A DNA stretch of 32,327 nucleotides from Streptomycetaceae bacterium (lineage in GTDB: Bacteria; Actinomycetota; Actinomycetes; Nanopelagicales; Nanopelagicaceae): NCBI GenBank assembly GCA_900298985.1, contig OMHY01000012.1, forward strand, positions 1 through 32,327, given 5' to 3'. The notes below the pieces were generated by a model. It saw nothing but the letters and a program-made list of their open reading frames with translations, did not search any database and was not told the origin of the DNA. The translations under genes were made by a program, and so were the position numbers. Shown here piece by piece: positions 1-8,179 of this stretch (position 1 is its first letter; every line of letters begins with the position of its first letter).

Positions 1-41
1 GATTATGAGCCGTTTGCTCTACCAAGCTGAGCTACCCCGCC
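1..41 (-). tRNA. tRNA-Met (CAT), partial, truncated by window start
   Basis: Reverse complement reads GGCGGGGTAGCTCAGCTTGGTAGAGCAAACGGCTCATAATC: acceptor 5' strand, D-arm and anticodon loop with CAT. Confidence 0.85.
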
Positions 42-55
42 AAACTTTTTTTTCG

Positions 56-128
56 AGCCCCCCAACGGAATCGAACCGTTGACCTTTTCCTTACCATGGA
101 AACGCTCTACCGACTGAGCTAGGGGGGC
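56..128 (-). tRNA. tRNA-Thr (GGT)
   Basis: Reverse complement GCCCCCCTAGCTCAGTCGGTAGAGCGTTTCCATGGTAAGGAAAAGGTCAACGGTTCGATTCCGTTGGGGGGCT; anticodon stem TTTCC/GGAAA with loop ATGGTAA; GGTTCGATTCC T-arm; acceptor GCCCCCC/GGGGGGC. Confidence 0.95.
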
Positions 129-217
129 ATACTTTAAGAGAGATAAGAGTACAGGCAAATCCGGCCAAGGAGAAAATCAAAAATTACATGGGCTAAAATA
201 TGGCTTTCATGTTGGAA

Positions 218-274
218 TTTAGCCAGCAATTTCAGAAATGTACCCAAAATTTGGGTCAACTGGTGTTGGCTGAA
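218..274. repeat. 57-nt imperfect inverted repeat with nested palindrome ACCCAAAATTTGGGT (242-256)
   Basis: Arms 218-228 (TTTAGCCAGCA) and 264-274 (TGTTGGCTGAA) pair over 11 positions including two G-U type pairs; CAG 233-235 pairs with CTG 260-262; inner arms ACCCAAA/TTTGGGT. Confidence 0.6.
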
Positions 275-317
275 ATTAGCGAAAAGATATTAGCAAAGAC
301 TTTTGGAGGTTAGTTCG

Positions 318-2012
318 GTGCGCCATTTTTTAATGAAAATTTTGCATGACCAAAAGCGACGTACCTTATTAATTATTTCCTCTCTTTCTGTTGCACTTGT
401 TGCTACTTTAGTTGTTATTGCAACTTTAGTGGTGCAATTAGTTTTAGTTGGAAAGCCACTGCCACCAATTCCAACTCACCAAGATGTGGGGCATCGAACT
501 GTAGAAACTTTTGCCCAATCCTTATCGCAAACTTTTCCTTTGGATAATGGAAATTTTGTAAATTCAACCTGTCCAGCTTTAACAAAATCTGGTTTAGCTG
601 CAGAAAACAATTTGCCAGGTGTGAATATGACAATGAGCGATTGGCGAGATGTTCAATTTTATGATCCTCATGGAAGTTTGCTTTGGGCAGATAAAAACAA
701 TGTAAATTGTGGAGATAGTATTTCAATTCATGCTAGTACTTTTGATAACTATAGTTACAAAGATTCTAATCGACCAAGGACAATTGCTGCATTGCGTATA
801 GGTTGGTATAACGGAGCAGGAGCAAGGGAAGTTTGGAAATCTAAACCTATGATTTTCCCACATCTTAGAATTCCCCACGCATTTACCAATACTCGCCTAG
901 TGCAAACAAATTGGCCAACATTGCTAACAGTGAATATTGATCAGAGTTGGACTCCTGGATTTTATTTACTAGTTACTTATTCACCTTCTGGCTACATTGA
1001 AAGTGAAGACCCACTAGTAGTTCATAACCCATTAGGAACTGCCAATCTAGCAATTATGCATTCTTTTATTACTTGGCAGATGTATAACGCATTTGGTGGT
1101 TACTCTGCATATATCGGACCAGGTGGCTCTGCTACAGACCAAAGAACAGAAAGAAGTAGAGAGGTATCTTTTGACCGCCCTTATTATGGAAGTGGTGGCT
1201 TTGCAATCAAAAGAGATGGTCTATCCATGATGCAATTTCTGGAGAAAAATAATGTCTTAGTCGATAATTACTCTGATTTAGATATGAATAATTTCCCTTC
1301 AATATTTAGACATTATCGTGGAATAGTTATTAGTGGTCACGCAGAATATATGCCAAGAAGATTATTTGATTCTTTTATTGCTGCACGCAATAATGGAATT
1401 AATTTAGCTTTGTTTGGAGCCAATGATGCATATTGGCAAACCCGCCTAGCTCCTGCCCACAAAGTTCCTGACCGTTTAGCTTATATGTATCGAGTTGCAA
1501 CGCAAGATCCGATAACCGATTGGGATAAAATAACTTTGGAATATAGTGATCCTAGAGTTAATACTCCTTCTAATTTAATTACTGGTGGCTTAACTAGTGG
1601 GGTCCACGTATTTGGTGATTTAAAATTGGCGGAAAATCCATCTTGGTTGAAACTTCCCAAGAATGCTGCAATCCAATCTATATCCCCAGATACTGAAATT
1701 GAATCTTCTTTTCCAACTCCAGCATCACCTCCAAATATTCACGTTTTATTTCAAGGTCGATTAAATTACGCAATCACGCCCCCAGGAAAGCATGTGAAAA
1801 TACCATTTGAGCAAACAATGTGGTTCACCACTCCATCTGGGGCTGCGGTATTTAACAGTGGTTTTACCACATGGGCCTGTGACTTAGTTGATTCCTGTGT
1901 TTATCCATCAATATCGGGTGAATCTCAAAAAATATTGCAAGATGTAACATTGAAAGTTCTGGATCTATGGGGTCAACCCCAAATTGGTAAAAAATTAGAG
2001 CTAGCTAAATAA
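318..2012 (+). CDS. Membrane-anchored protein with N,N-dimethylformamidase beta-subunit-like domain
   Basis: ORF 303..2012; N-terminal hydrophobic segment then a long extracytoplasmic-looking region with IMHSFITWQMYNAFGG, DRPYYGSGGFAIKRDG and LFGANDAYWQTR, as in DMFase-beta-like proteins. GTG at 318 preferred: GGAGG at 305-309 is 8 nt upstream, and the listed TTG start overlaps that SD. Confidence 0.65.
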   Translation: MRHFLMKILHDQKRRTLLIISSLSVALVATLVVIATLVVQLVLVGKPLPPIPTHQDVGHRTVETFAQSLSQTFPLDNGNFVNSTCPALTKSGLAAENNLPGVNMTMSDWRDVQFYDPHGSLLWADKNNVNCGDSISIHASTFDNYSYKDSNRPRTIAALRIGWYNGAGAREVWKSKPMIFPHLRIPHAFTNTRLVQTNWPTLLTVNIDQSWTPGFYLLVTYSPSGYIESEDPLVVHNPLGTANLAIMHSFITWQMYNAFGGYSAYIGPGGSATDQRTERSREVSFDRPYYGSGGFAIKRDGLSMMQFLEKNNVLVDNYSDLDMNNFPSIFRHYRGIVISGHAEYMPRRLFDSFIAARNNGINLALFGANDAYWQTRLAPAHKVPDRLAYMYRVATQDPITDWDKITLEYSDPRVNTPSNLITGGLTSGVHVFGDLKLAENPSWLKLPKNAAIQSISPDTEIESSFPTPASPPNIHVLFQGRLNYAITPPGKHVKIPFEQTMWFTTPSGAAVFNSGFTTWACDLVDSCVYPSISGESQKILQDVTLKVLDLWGQPQIGKKLELAK

Positions 2013-3185
2013 TTTTTTTACTTTATTTATTAATTTTCTAGTCCAGCGAACACTTCCCTCAACCGGAAGCAAAGTTAGTATCGCTTCATCTCCAGGTTGC
2101 GAAGGTGTATCTACTTCAGTAATTGCAGGAGAAGATTCATCTAAAGAATCTGCTATTCGCTCCAAATTGGTAATTAAAGAAATGGCTCTGATGATTTGAA
2201 TTTGATTTGCTAAATCTTTTTGAGAAACTAATGATTCCGATAAATCTAAAGCTGCTTGTCTTAGATCTGCAATTGCAGAATAAGTAAATTTTTCATTTGA
2301 TTTAGTGGCATTCATTTTAACTTCTACCGCATAACTAGCAGCTGACAGAGCAACTCCAACTGGTCTAATAATTGAATCGGGTAAAGATCCATCAACTGCA
2401 ATATCAAATAAAGTTCTAGCAATCGTCCGCACTTGAACTGCTATATGCTCAACAGCAATTGATTTGCGTTGCAGAGTTTCGGCAACATCAATATGGTTTT
2501 TTGGAATCCACCGAGCGTATCCTCTGGCTTCTTGCGCCTGTGCTCTTAAATCAGGAACTTCTTCCATCAATACTCTTGCTTGTGCTAACGATTCTCCAAA
2601 ATTCTCGGGAGTAAAATTACTAACAACTCCCTCTGCAATTTCACCTAACAGTTTGGAACATTTTTTAGCGATTCGATTTATTTTCTCAACAGTGCGCCCT
2701 TCCGGAGTGCTTGGATGGGAAAAATATGAAAATGGAACTGCTACTGCTGCTCCAATAATTGTAGATAACAATCTATGGTAAGCATTACTTTCACTTAACC
2801 CCGGCCCGATAACAATTAGCGCGGTAATCGGAACATTCACCGCAGCACTTTCACTCATACGTAACGCTCTAGCAAATACAAAAGAAAATACCACAGTGGC
2901 AAATACCACTATAAAACCTAAGTGAAATAATGTTAGAGATAAAAATGCAACCAATGCACCAAATGCAGTACCTATAACTTGGGCTAATCCTTCGCGTACT
3001 GATTTATATAAAGAAATACGAACTGTTAATGTAGAAACTATTGCAGCCACTAGTCCGCCACTTTTGAATGCTAAATCACCTAATTGCCATGCTACAGATG
3101 CACTAACTGTGGAGACTAAAGTTTGTCTTACCCAGATTTTACGATCAGTAAAAAGTTTTATAACTTTCTTAAAGTAATTTTTCAT
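2001..3185 (-). CDS. FUSC family / aromatic acid exporter-like membrane protein
   Basis: 394 aa ORF with N-terminal multi-TM region containing VAWQLG and LTVRISLYKSVREGLAQVIGTAFGALVAF, then a long helical cytoplasmic-type C-terminus. Confidence 0.75.
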   Translation of the reverse strand: MKNYFKKVIKLFTDRKIWVRQTLVSTVSASVAWQLGDLAFKSGGLVAAIVSTLTVRISLYKSVREGLAQVIGTAFGALVAFLSLTLFHLGFIVVFATVVFSFVFARALRMSESAAVNVPITALIVIGPGLSESNAYHRLLSTIIGAAVAVPFSYFSHPSTPEGRTVEKINRIAKKCSKLLGEIAEGVVSNFTPENFGESLAQARVLMEEVPDLRAQAQEARGYARWIPKNHIDVAETLQRKSIAVEHIAVQVRTIARTLFDIAVDGSLPDSIIRPVGVALSAASYAVEVKMNATKSNEKFTYSAIADLRQAALDLSESLVSQKDLANQIQIIRAISLITNLERIADSLDESSPAITEVDTPSQPGDEAILTLLPVEGSVRWTRKLINKVKKLFS

Positions 3186-3191
3186 TAAAAG

Positions 3192-3623
3192 TTAGCCAGC
3201 AAGTAATACACCTAAATAAGTTGCTGATAGCGCAAACAATCCAGATAACCCGCCCCACATTGCAAGTGAAGCTGTGCTTTTAGCTTTAGTATGTAGATAT
3301 GCTGCCAGGCCAGATAAAGCAACTACGCTCATTTTAATTCCGAGAACTAAGTTGTAATTTGAAGTAGCACCAGAGCCAATTGCTGCAACATTCCAAAATC
3401 CAGTAATTACTAACAAGATATAAGCCGGCCAGGCAATTTTGTTATATTGGCGAGCAACTTTTTTAGGCAAATTTGAATCTGCTAATTTTAAGATTGGAAC
3501 TAAAGCTGCCAAAGTTAATTGTCCCCCAACCCAGATGGTTGCTGAAATCACATGTAAAAATAATCTGATGCTATCTACTAATGATGCAAGTTGTGGGGTT
3601 GCTGCCAATGCAATTGAATTCAT
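3192..3623 (-). CDS. Small CopD-like integral membrane protein
   Basis: 143 aa, four predicted TMs, LHVISATIWVGGQLTLAALVP motif typical of CopD/DUF2269-type proteins. Confidence 0.55.
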   Translation of the reverse strand: MNSIALAATPQLASLVDSIRLFLHVISATIWVGGQLTLAALVPILKLADSNLPKKVARQYNKIAWPAYILLVITGFWNVAAIGSGATSNYNLVLGIKMSVVALSGLAAYLHTKAKSTASLAMWGGLSGLFALSATYLGVLLAG

Positions 3624-3716
3624 AGGTAAACAATACCAACAATATAAATATCAAAATTTGAGACACACTTTAACTTGGGAATGGGAAATATCTGGATTTA
3701 TCGGTAAGGTAACGGG

Positions 3717-4661
3717 GTGAAAAATTTAGTAAACATTCCTGGTACAAATATTGAAATTTATCCACTTGTTCTAGGTGGAAATACCTTTGGATGGAGTTCC
3801 AACAAAGAAGAAAGTTTTGCCGTTCTAGATGCTTTTTATGAAGCAGGTGGAAATTTCATTGATTCCGCAGATCTATATTCTGAGTGGAAACCAGGAAATA
3901 TAGGCGGGGAGAGTGAATCTATTATTGGAGAATGGATGGAAACTCGAAAAAATAGATCTGAGATTATAGTTGCCACAAAGGTAGCAAAATACTCCAGGAG
4001 ATTAGGTTTATCTCCAATCAATATAAATGCAGCAATTGATGATTCATTAAAAAGACTACGCACTGATTATGTTGATATTTATTATGCACATGAAGATGAT
4101 AAAACAGTTCCACTGGTAGATACCATGATTGCTTTTAGTCAATTAATTACTATGGGAAAAGTAAAATATATTGCTGCCTCAAATTACTCAGCTGAAAGAT
4201 TAAATGAAAGTTTACAAATTTCTCAGAAAAATTCTCTTGCAAAATATATTGGTATCCAAAATGAATATAACATTGTAGTACGCAAAAATTATGAAAATGG
4301 AATATCTAATCTTGTGAAAAACAATTCTCTCGCCTCATTTCCTTACTTCTCACTTGCTATGGGTTTTCTCACTGGAAAGTATCGAGAAAGCAATCAAGTT
4401 GATTCAGTAAGAGCAGAAGGTGTTTCACAATACCTAACACCTCAAGGATTTGAACTTATCAATCAATTAGAAAAAATTGCGAATAATCATCAAGCCTCTA
4501 TCTCTGCAGTTTCCCTTGCTTGGTTAAGACAACAAGAAAGTGTTACCGCACCGATCGCATCTGCGCGAACTGTTGATCAACTAAAAGAAATAATGCAATT
4601 AGTGGAACTAAGTGAGCAGGAAATTAATTTAATCTCTAACTTGTCCAAATCTTGGGCCTAA
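3717..4661 (+). CDS. Aldo/keto reductase
   Basis: 314 aa; GGNTFGW, NFIDSADLYS, DYVDIYYAHEDD, AASNYSAERL; GTG start preceded by AAGG. Confidence 0.9.
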   Translation: MKNLVNIPGTNIEIYPLVLGGNTFGWSSNKEESFAVLDAFYEAGGNFIDSADLYSEWKPGNIGGESESIIGEWMETRKNRSEIIVATKVAKYSRRLGLSPININAAIDDSLKRLRTDYVDIYYAHEDDKTVPLVDTMIAFSQLITMGKVKYIAASNYSAERLNESLQISQKNSLAKYIGIQNEYNIVVRKNYENGISNLVKNNSLASFPYFSLAMGFLTGKYRESNQVDSVRAEGVSQYLTPQGFELINQLEKIANNHQASISAVSLAWLRQQESVTAPIASARTVDQLKEIMQLVELSEQEINLISNLSKSWA

Positions 4662-4662
4662 A

Positions 4663-5124
4663 TTATTCTCCAAGTTCTAATAATTTAAGTGCCGCAACTG
4701 CGCTGTCATATCCTTTGTCTTCACTTGAATGTGGCAACCCACATCTTGCGTATGCTTGATTAAGATTTTCACACATTAATACACCAAATCCAATTGGCTT
4801 TGAAAACTTTAGTTGCACCTCCATGATACCTTGGGTAACTCCGCTACAAACATAATCAAAATGAGGAGTTTCTCCTCTTAGAACTAGGCCTACTACAACC
4901 GCCGCATCAAAACCTTTTTCAAATGCTAATTGAGAAGCTAAAGGTAATTCAAATGATCCAGGTACTTTAATGATTTCATAATTATTGATTTCAGCTTCTT
5001 TACAGGCTCGAACTGAACCTGATACTAGGGCATCACAAACCTCTTGATGCCAAGATGCTGAAATAATTGCAATCTTTGTTTCCGGCATTGGAGTCAATTT
5101 AATTTTAGGAGAGTTATGAACCAT
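4663..5124 (-). CDS. ribH: 6,7-dimethyl-8-ribityllumazine synthase
   Basis: 153 aa; IISASWHQEVCDAL, VPGSFELPLASQLAFEKGFDAAVVVGLVLRGETPHFDYVC, GVLMCENLNQAYAR; last gene of the rib operon. Confidence 0.95.
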   Translation of the reverse strand: MVHNSPKIKLTPMPETKIAIISASWHQEVCDALVSGSVRACKEAEINNYEIIKVPGSFELPLASQLAFEKGFDAAVVVGLVLRGETPHFDYVCSGVTQGIMEVQLKFSKPIGFGVLMCENLNQAYARCGLPHSSEDKGYDSAVAALKLLELGE

Positions 5125-6341
5125 TATTTCTCTACTTTCTTAAGTTGATGAGCCATTCGCTCTAATTTAGTTTGCAAATATTTTAAGTTGAATTGATTTG
5201 GGGTTATCTCTAATGGGCTTCGAGCAACTTTAATTTCAGCTTTTTCTAACGCTTTTAATTTATCTGGATTATTGGTGAGTAGATTTACTTGGGTAATTTT
5301 TAGATTAATCAAAATATCAATTACATCACTCCAACTTCTTTCATCTACTTCATGGCCTAACTCTAGATTTGCTTCCACTGTATCTAGGCCTTGATCTTGC
5401 AATAAATATGCCTTTATTTTTTCCTGCAATCCAATACCCCGGCCCTCATGGTCATTTAAATAGATTAGATAACCACTTCCCGCTGATTCTATTTTTTCAA
5501 AAGCCAAGTTCAATTGGGGGCCACAATCACATCTTTGGGAATGAAAGGTATCTCCAGTCAAGCACTGTGAATGCACTCTAATTAAAACTGGTTGTTCGGG
5601 ATTTGGTTCACCAAATTTAACAATTGCATGCTCACTTCCATTCCTGCCTAAATGCACCGCAATACTCCAGTTGCCATTGTCTCTTGGCAAATCCGCCCAG
5701 TTGTAAGTTACTTTATTATGTTGCTTTTCATTAGGAAGTGGATTTTCCTTTATATAACTTTGAAGTTTTTCTATTGAGATTACAGGAATATTGTTTTGAT
5801 CTGCAAATTGGTACAGGTCTTCACCACGCAACATATCCATGCCATCTTCAGTTACTACTTCACTTATTGCACTTACCGGATAAGCACCGACTAATTGAGC
5901 CATTAACACACCAGCTTCCGTATGACCTGCTCTCTCTGCAATTCCTCCAGGTACCGCAACCACAGGAAAGATATGTCCAGGTCTTACAAAATCAGTTGCA
6001 GTTGAATTTGGGTTTGATAAAGCTCTAATAGTGTTTGCTCTTTCTCGGGCGCTTATTCCAGTGGTCATTTCTTTTTTAACATCAACTGAAACTGTGTAAG
6101 CAGTTTTTCTTTCATCTTGATTTCTTTTTACCATATAGGGGAGTTCAAATTTATTGGCAATTTCAGAAGGTAAAGTTGCACAAATTACTCCAGAGGAATA
6201 CCTAATCATAAAAGCAATTTTTTCAGTTGTGACTTTCTCACCTAGTAATATGAAATCTCCTTCATTTTCCCTAGCTTCATCATCAGTCACAATAACTAAT
6301 CCACCGTTTGCAAAATGTGCTAAGACTTGATCAATGTTCAT
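5124..6341 (-). CDS. ribBA: Bifunctional 3,4-dihydroxy-2-butanone-4-phosphate synthase / GTP cyclohydrolase II
   Basis: 405 aa; DDEARENEGDF and GHTEAGV (RibB); CLTGDTFHSQRCDC zinc motif and HEGRGIGL (RibA). Confidence 0.95.
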   Translation of the reverse strand: MNIDQVLAHFANGGLVIVTDDEARENEGDFILLGEKVTTEKIAFMIRYSSGVICATLPSEIANKFELPYMVKRNQDERKTAYTVSVDVKKEMTTGISARERANTIRALSNPNSTATDFVRPGHIFPVVAVPGGIAERAGHTEAGVLMAQLVGAYPVSAISEVVTEDGMDMLRGEDLYQFADQNNIPVISIEKLQSYIKENPLPNEKQHNKVTYNWADLPRDNGNWSIAVHLGRNGSEHAIVKFGEPNPEQPVLIRVHSQCLTGDTFHSQRCDCGPQLNLAFEKIESAGSGYLIYLNDHEGRGIGLQEKIKAYLLQDQGLDTVEANLELGHEVDERSWSDVIDILINLKITQVNLLTNNPDKLKALEKAEIKVARSPLEITPNQFNLKYLQTKLERMAHQLKKVEK

Positions 6342-6948
6342 TATTTTTTTCCTTAGCTTTTAGAAATCGCTCTACATATTTTGCAATCACATCAACTTCA
6401 ATATTGACCTGATCTCCAATATTTTTGTCTCCTAAAATAGTTTTATTTAAAGTTTCCGGAATTAACCATAAAGTTACTTGGCAATTATTATCATCAACTT
6501 CCCCCACAGTAAGAGAAGTGCCATCAATTGCAATTGAGCCTTGGTTGTTAATATATTTTAAAAGTGCTTGCGGTACTTGAACTACAAACTTTCGCCAATT
6601 TTCTCCATCTTGATTTAAAACAACTTGGCCTATTCCATCAACGTGGCCTTGCACAATATGTCCACCTAGAAAATCTTCACCTCTTGCAGGAAGTTCTAAG
6701 TTAACTTCTCCACCTTCTACAAGTGATCCCAAGGTAGTTAATTTCAAAGTTTGAATCATTACATCTGCTTGAAAAATCTTGCCTTTGATTTTGGTGGCTG
6801 TTAAACAAACTCCATTAACACTAATGGAGCCACCAATCTTTAACTTCTTGGCTAATTTTTTGCTTTTGATTTTTAGCAAAGCACTGGTCTCTTTGGGTTT
6901 GATCTCAACTACTTCCCCAATATCGCTAACTAAACCGGTAAACATCAA
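6331..6948 (-). CDS. ribE: Riboflavin synthase alpha subunit
   Basis: 205 aa; MFTGLVSDIGEV, ISVNGVCLTA, GGHIVQGHVDGIG, SIAIDGTSLTV tandem lumazine-binding repeats. Confidence 0.95.
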   Translation of the reverse strand: MMFTGLVSDIGEVVEIKPKETSALLKIKSKKLAKKLKIGGSISVNGVCLTATKIKGKIFQADVMIQTLKLTTLGSLVEGGEVNLELPARGEDFLGGHIVQGHVDGIGQVVLNQDGENWRKFVVQVPQALLKYINNQGSIAIDGTSLTVGEVDDNNCQVTLWLIPETLNKTILGDKNIGDQVNIEVDVIAKYVERFLKAKEKNNEH

Positions 6949-7979
6949 GCGTCCTCCTTATTTAATACTAATAAGCAATCTTTGCCAACAAACTCTTGAT
7001 GAGTAAATTTCCAGGATTTAGCTAGGGAAATATTGGTTATTCCTAGGTCTGAAATAAAATCTTTGCCCATACCAAGCAATTTTGGTGCGATATATAAATG
7101 AATTTCATCTATTAGATCTGCGGAGATTAAAGAGGTTAATAATTTTGCTCCCGCTTCCACCATAACTTGGTTATAATTTTTTTCACTACAAAATTCAATT
7201 AGCCTTTCTAAATTATTTGTTTCTAATAAATGGGTAATACCTCTATCTCGCAAGATTTTGCTTTCAGAAGCAATAGGTGTTTTACCAATAATAATTCGCT
7301 CCGGATTGTGTTCAGATATTTGGTGAGAATTTAGAGAGGGATTGTCAGCTATCACTGTCTTAGTGCTAGTTAAAATTGCATCTGTTTGGGAGCGCAATAG
7401 GTGCACTTGCTTTCGCGCTTCTTCTCCGGTGATCCATTTAGAGCTTCCATCTGCTGCACTTATTTTGCCATCTATAGTGGCTGCGATCTTTGCTACAAAA
7501 TATGGGCGCCCGTTTTTAATTTTATGTAACCAGGCTTTATTAATATCTTCACAATAATCAGCTTCAATTCCAGAATACACATTGATTCCATTATTAATTA
7601 GAAATTCTTTCCCACCAGAAGCAGTGGGGTTTGGATCAGCTACTGAAAAAACTACATTTTTGATTCCAGCATTCAATATTGCATGGGTACATGGCCCTGT
7701 TTTACCTTGATGATTGCATGGCTCTAAAGTAATAAATAAGTATTCATTGCCATTTAAATTTTTACCTAAACTATTTTGCAATTGGGTGATTGCATTTATC
7801 TCTGCGTGCGGACCACCATGATGAAAACCTGTTGCCAGAATATTGCCAGCGGAATCACAAATCACCGCACCTACTATTGGATTTGGCCAAGTTAAACCTA
7901 AACCTGATTTAGATAGGTCGGCAGCAATGCGCATTAACTCGTGCGCCCGAGCAACGCCAAATGGCGGCAAAAAGTCCAT
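6945..7979 (-). CDS. ribD: Bifunctional diaminohydroxyphosphoribosylaminopyrimidine deaminase / 5-amino-6-(5-phosphoribosylamino)uracil reductase
   Basis: 344 aa; GGPHAEINAI and LEPCNHQGKTGPCTHAIL zinc deaminase motifs; VAKIAATIDGKISAADGSSKWITG reductase motif. Confidence 0.95.
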   Translation of the reverse strand: MDFLPPFGVARAHELMRIAADLSKSGLGLTWPNPIVGAVICDSAGNILATGFHHGGPHAEINAITQLQNSLGKNLNGNEYLFITLEPCNHQGKTGPCTHAILNAGIKNVVFSVADPNPTASGGKEFLINNGINVYSGIEADYCEDINKAWLHKIKNGRPYFVAKIAATIDGKISAADGSSKWITGEEARKQVHLLRSQTDAILTSTKTVIADNPSLNSHQISEHNPERIIIGKTPIASESKILRDRGITHLLETNNLERLIEFCSEKNYNQVMVEAGAKLLTSLISADLIDEIHLYIAPKLLGMGKDFISDLGITNISLAKSWKFTHQEFVGKDCLLVLNKEDA

Positions 7980-7983
7980 GAAT

Positions 7984-8117
7984 AACTCCGTCTCGTCCCA
8001 TCCGGACTTTCACCGTCGGTGCTGGAGTTTCACCAGCTCCACCGTTAACTGGATGCTAACGGGTCACGGACTTTAACCGTCGGTTCGGAATTACACCGAC
8101 CCCCGAAACTGTGAGTT
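7984..8117 (-). promoter_or_regulatory. FMN riboswitch (RFN element) upstream of ribD
   Basis: Reverse complement carries RFN consensus blocks: TTCGGGGGTCGGTGTAATTCCGAACCGACGGTTAAAGTCCGTGACCCG...GGTGGAGCTGGTGAAACTCCAGCACCGACGGTGAAAGTCCGGATGGGACGAGAC. Confidence 0.95.
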
Positions 8118-8179
8118 AAGTATGCCATTAAATAATTAGGTAGCCAAATTTACATGTGAAATTGGTTAGGCTTTTCCAT

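Noticed and set aside
415-726. 103-aa antisense ORF within the dimethylformamidase-like gene
   Set aside because: Lies wholly inside a well-supported CDS, no recognisable domain or SD; chance antisense frame in AT-rich coding DNA. Same reasoning for 2464-2781, 3439-3720, 3836-4063, 5369-5581, 5738-6028, 7342-7557, 9320-9568, 12309-12566, 18680-19030, 20652-20894, 24198-24452, 27942-28163 and 28791-29096.
7843-8076. + strand ORF across ribD start and the riboswitch
   Set aside because: Antisense to ribD and to a highly structured RFN element; the apparent frame reflects the RNA's sequence constraints, not a protein.
6331-8117. Rib cluster as a novel operon layout
   Set aside because: ribD-ribE-ribBA-ribH behind an FMN riboswitch is a classical arrangement; only the SD/P1 geometry is worth reporting.
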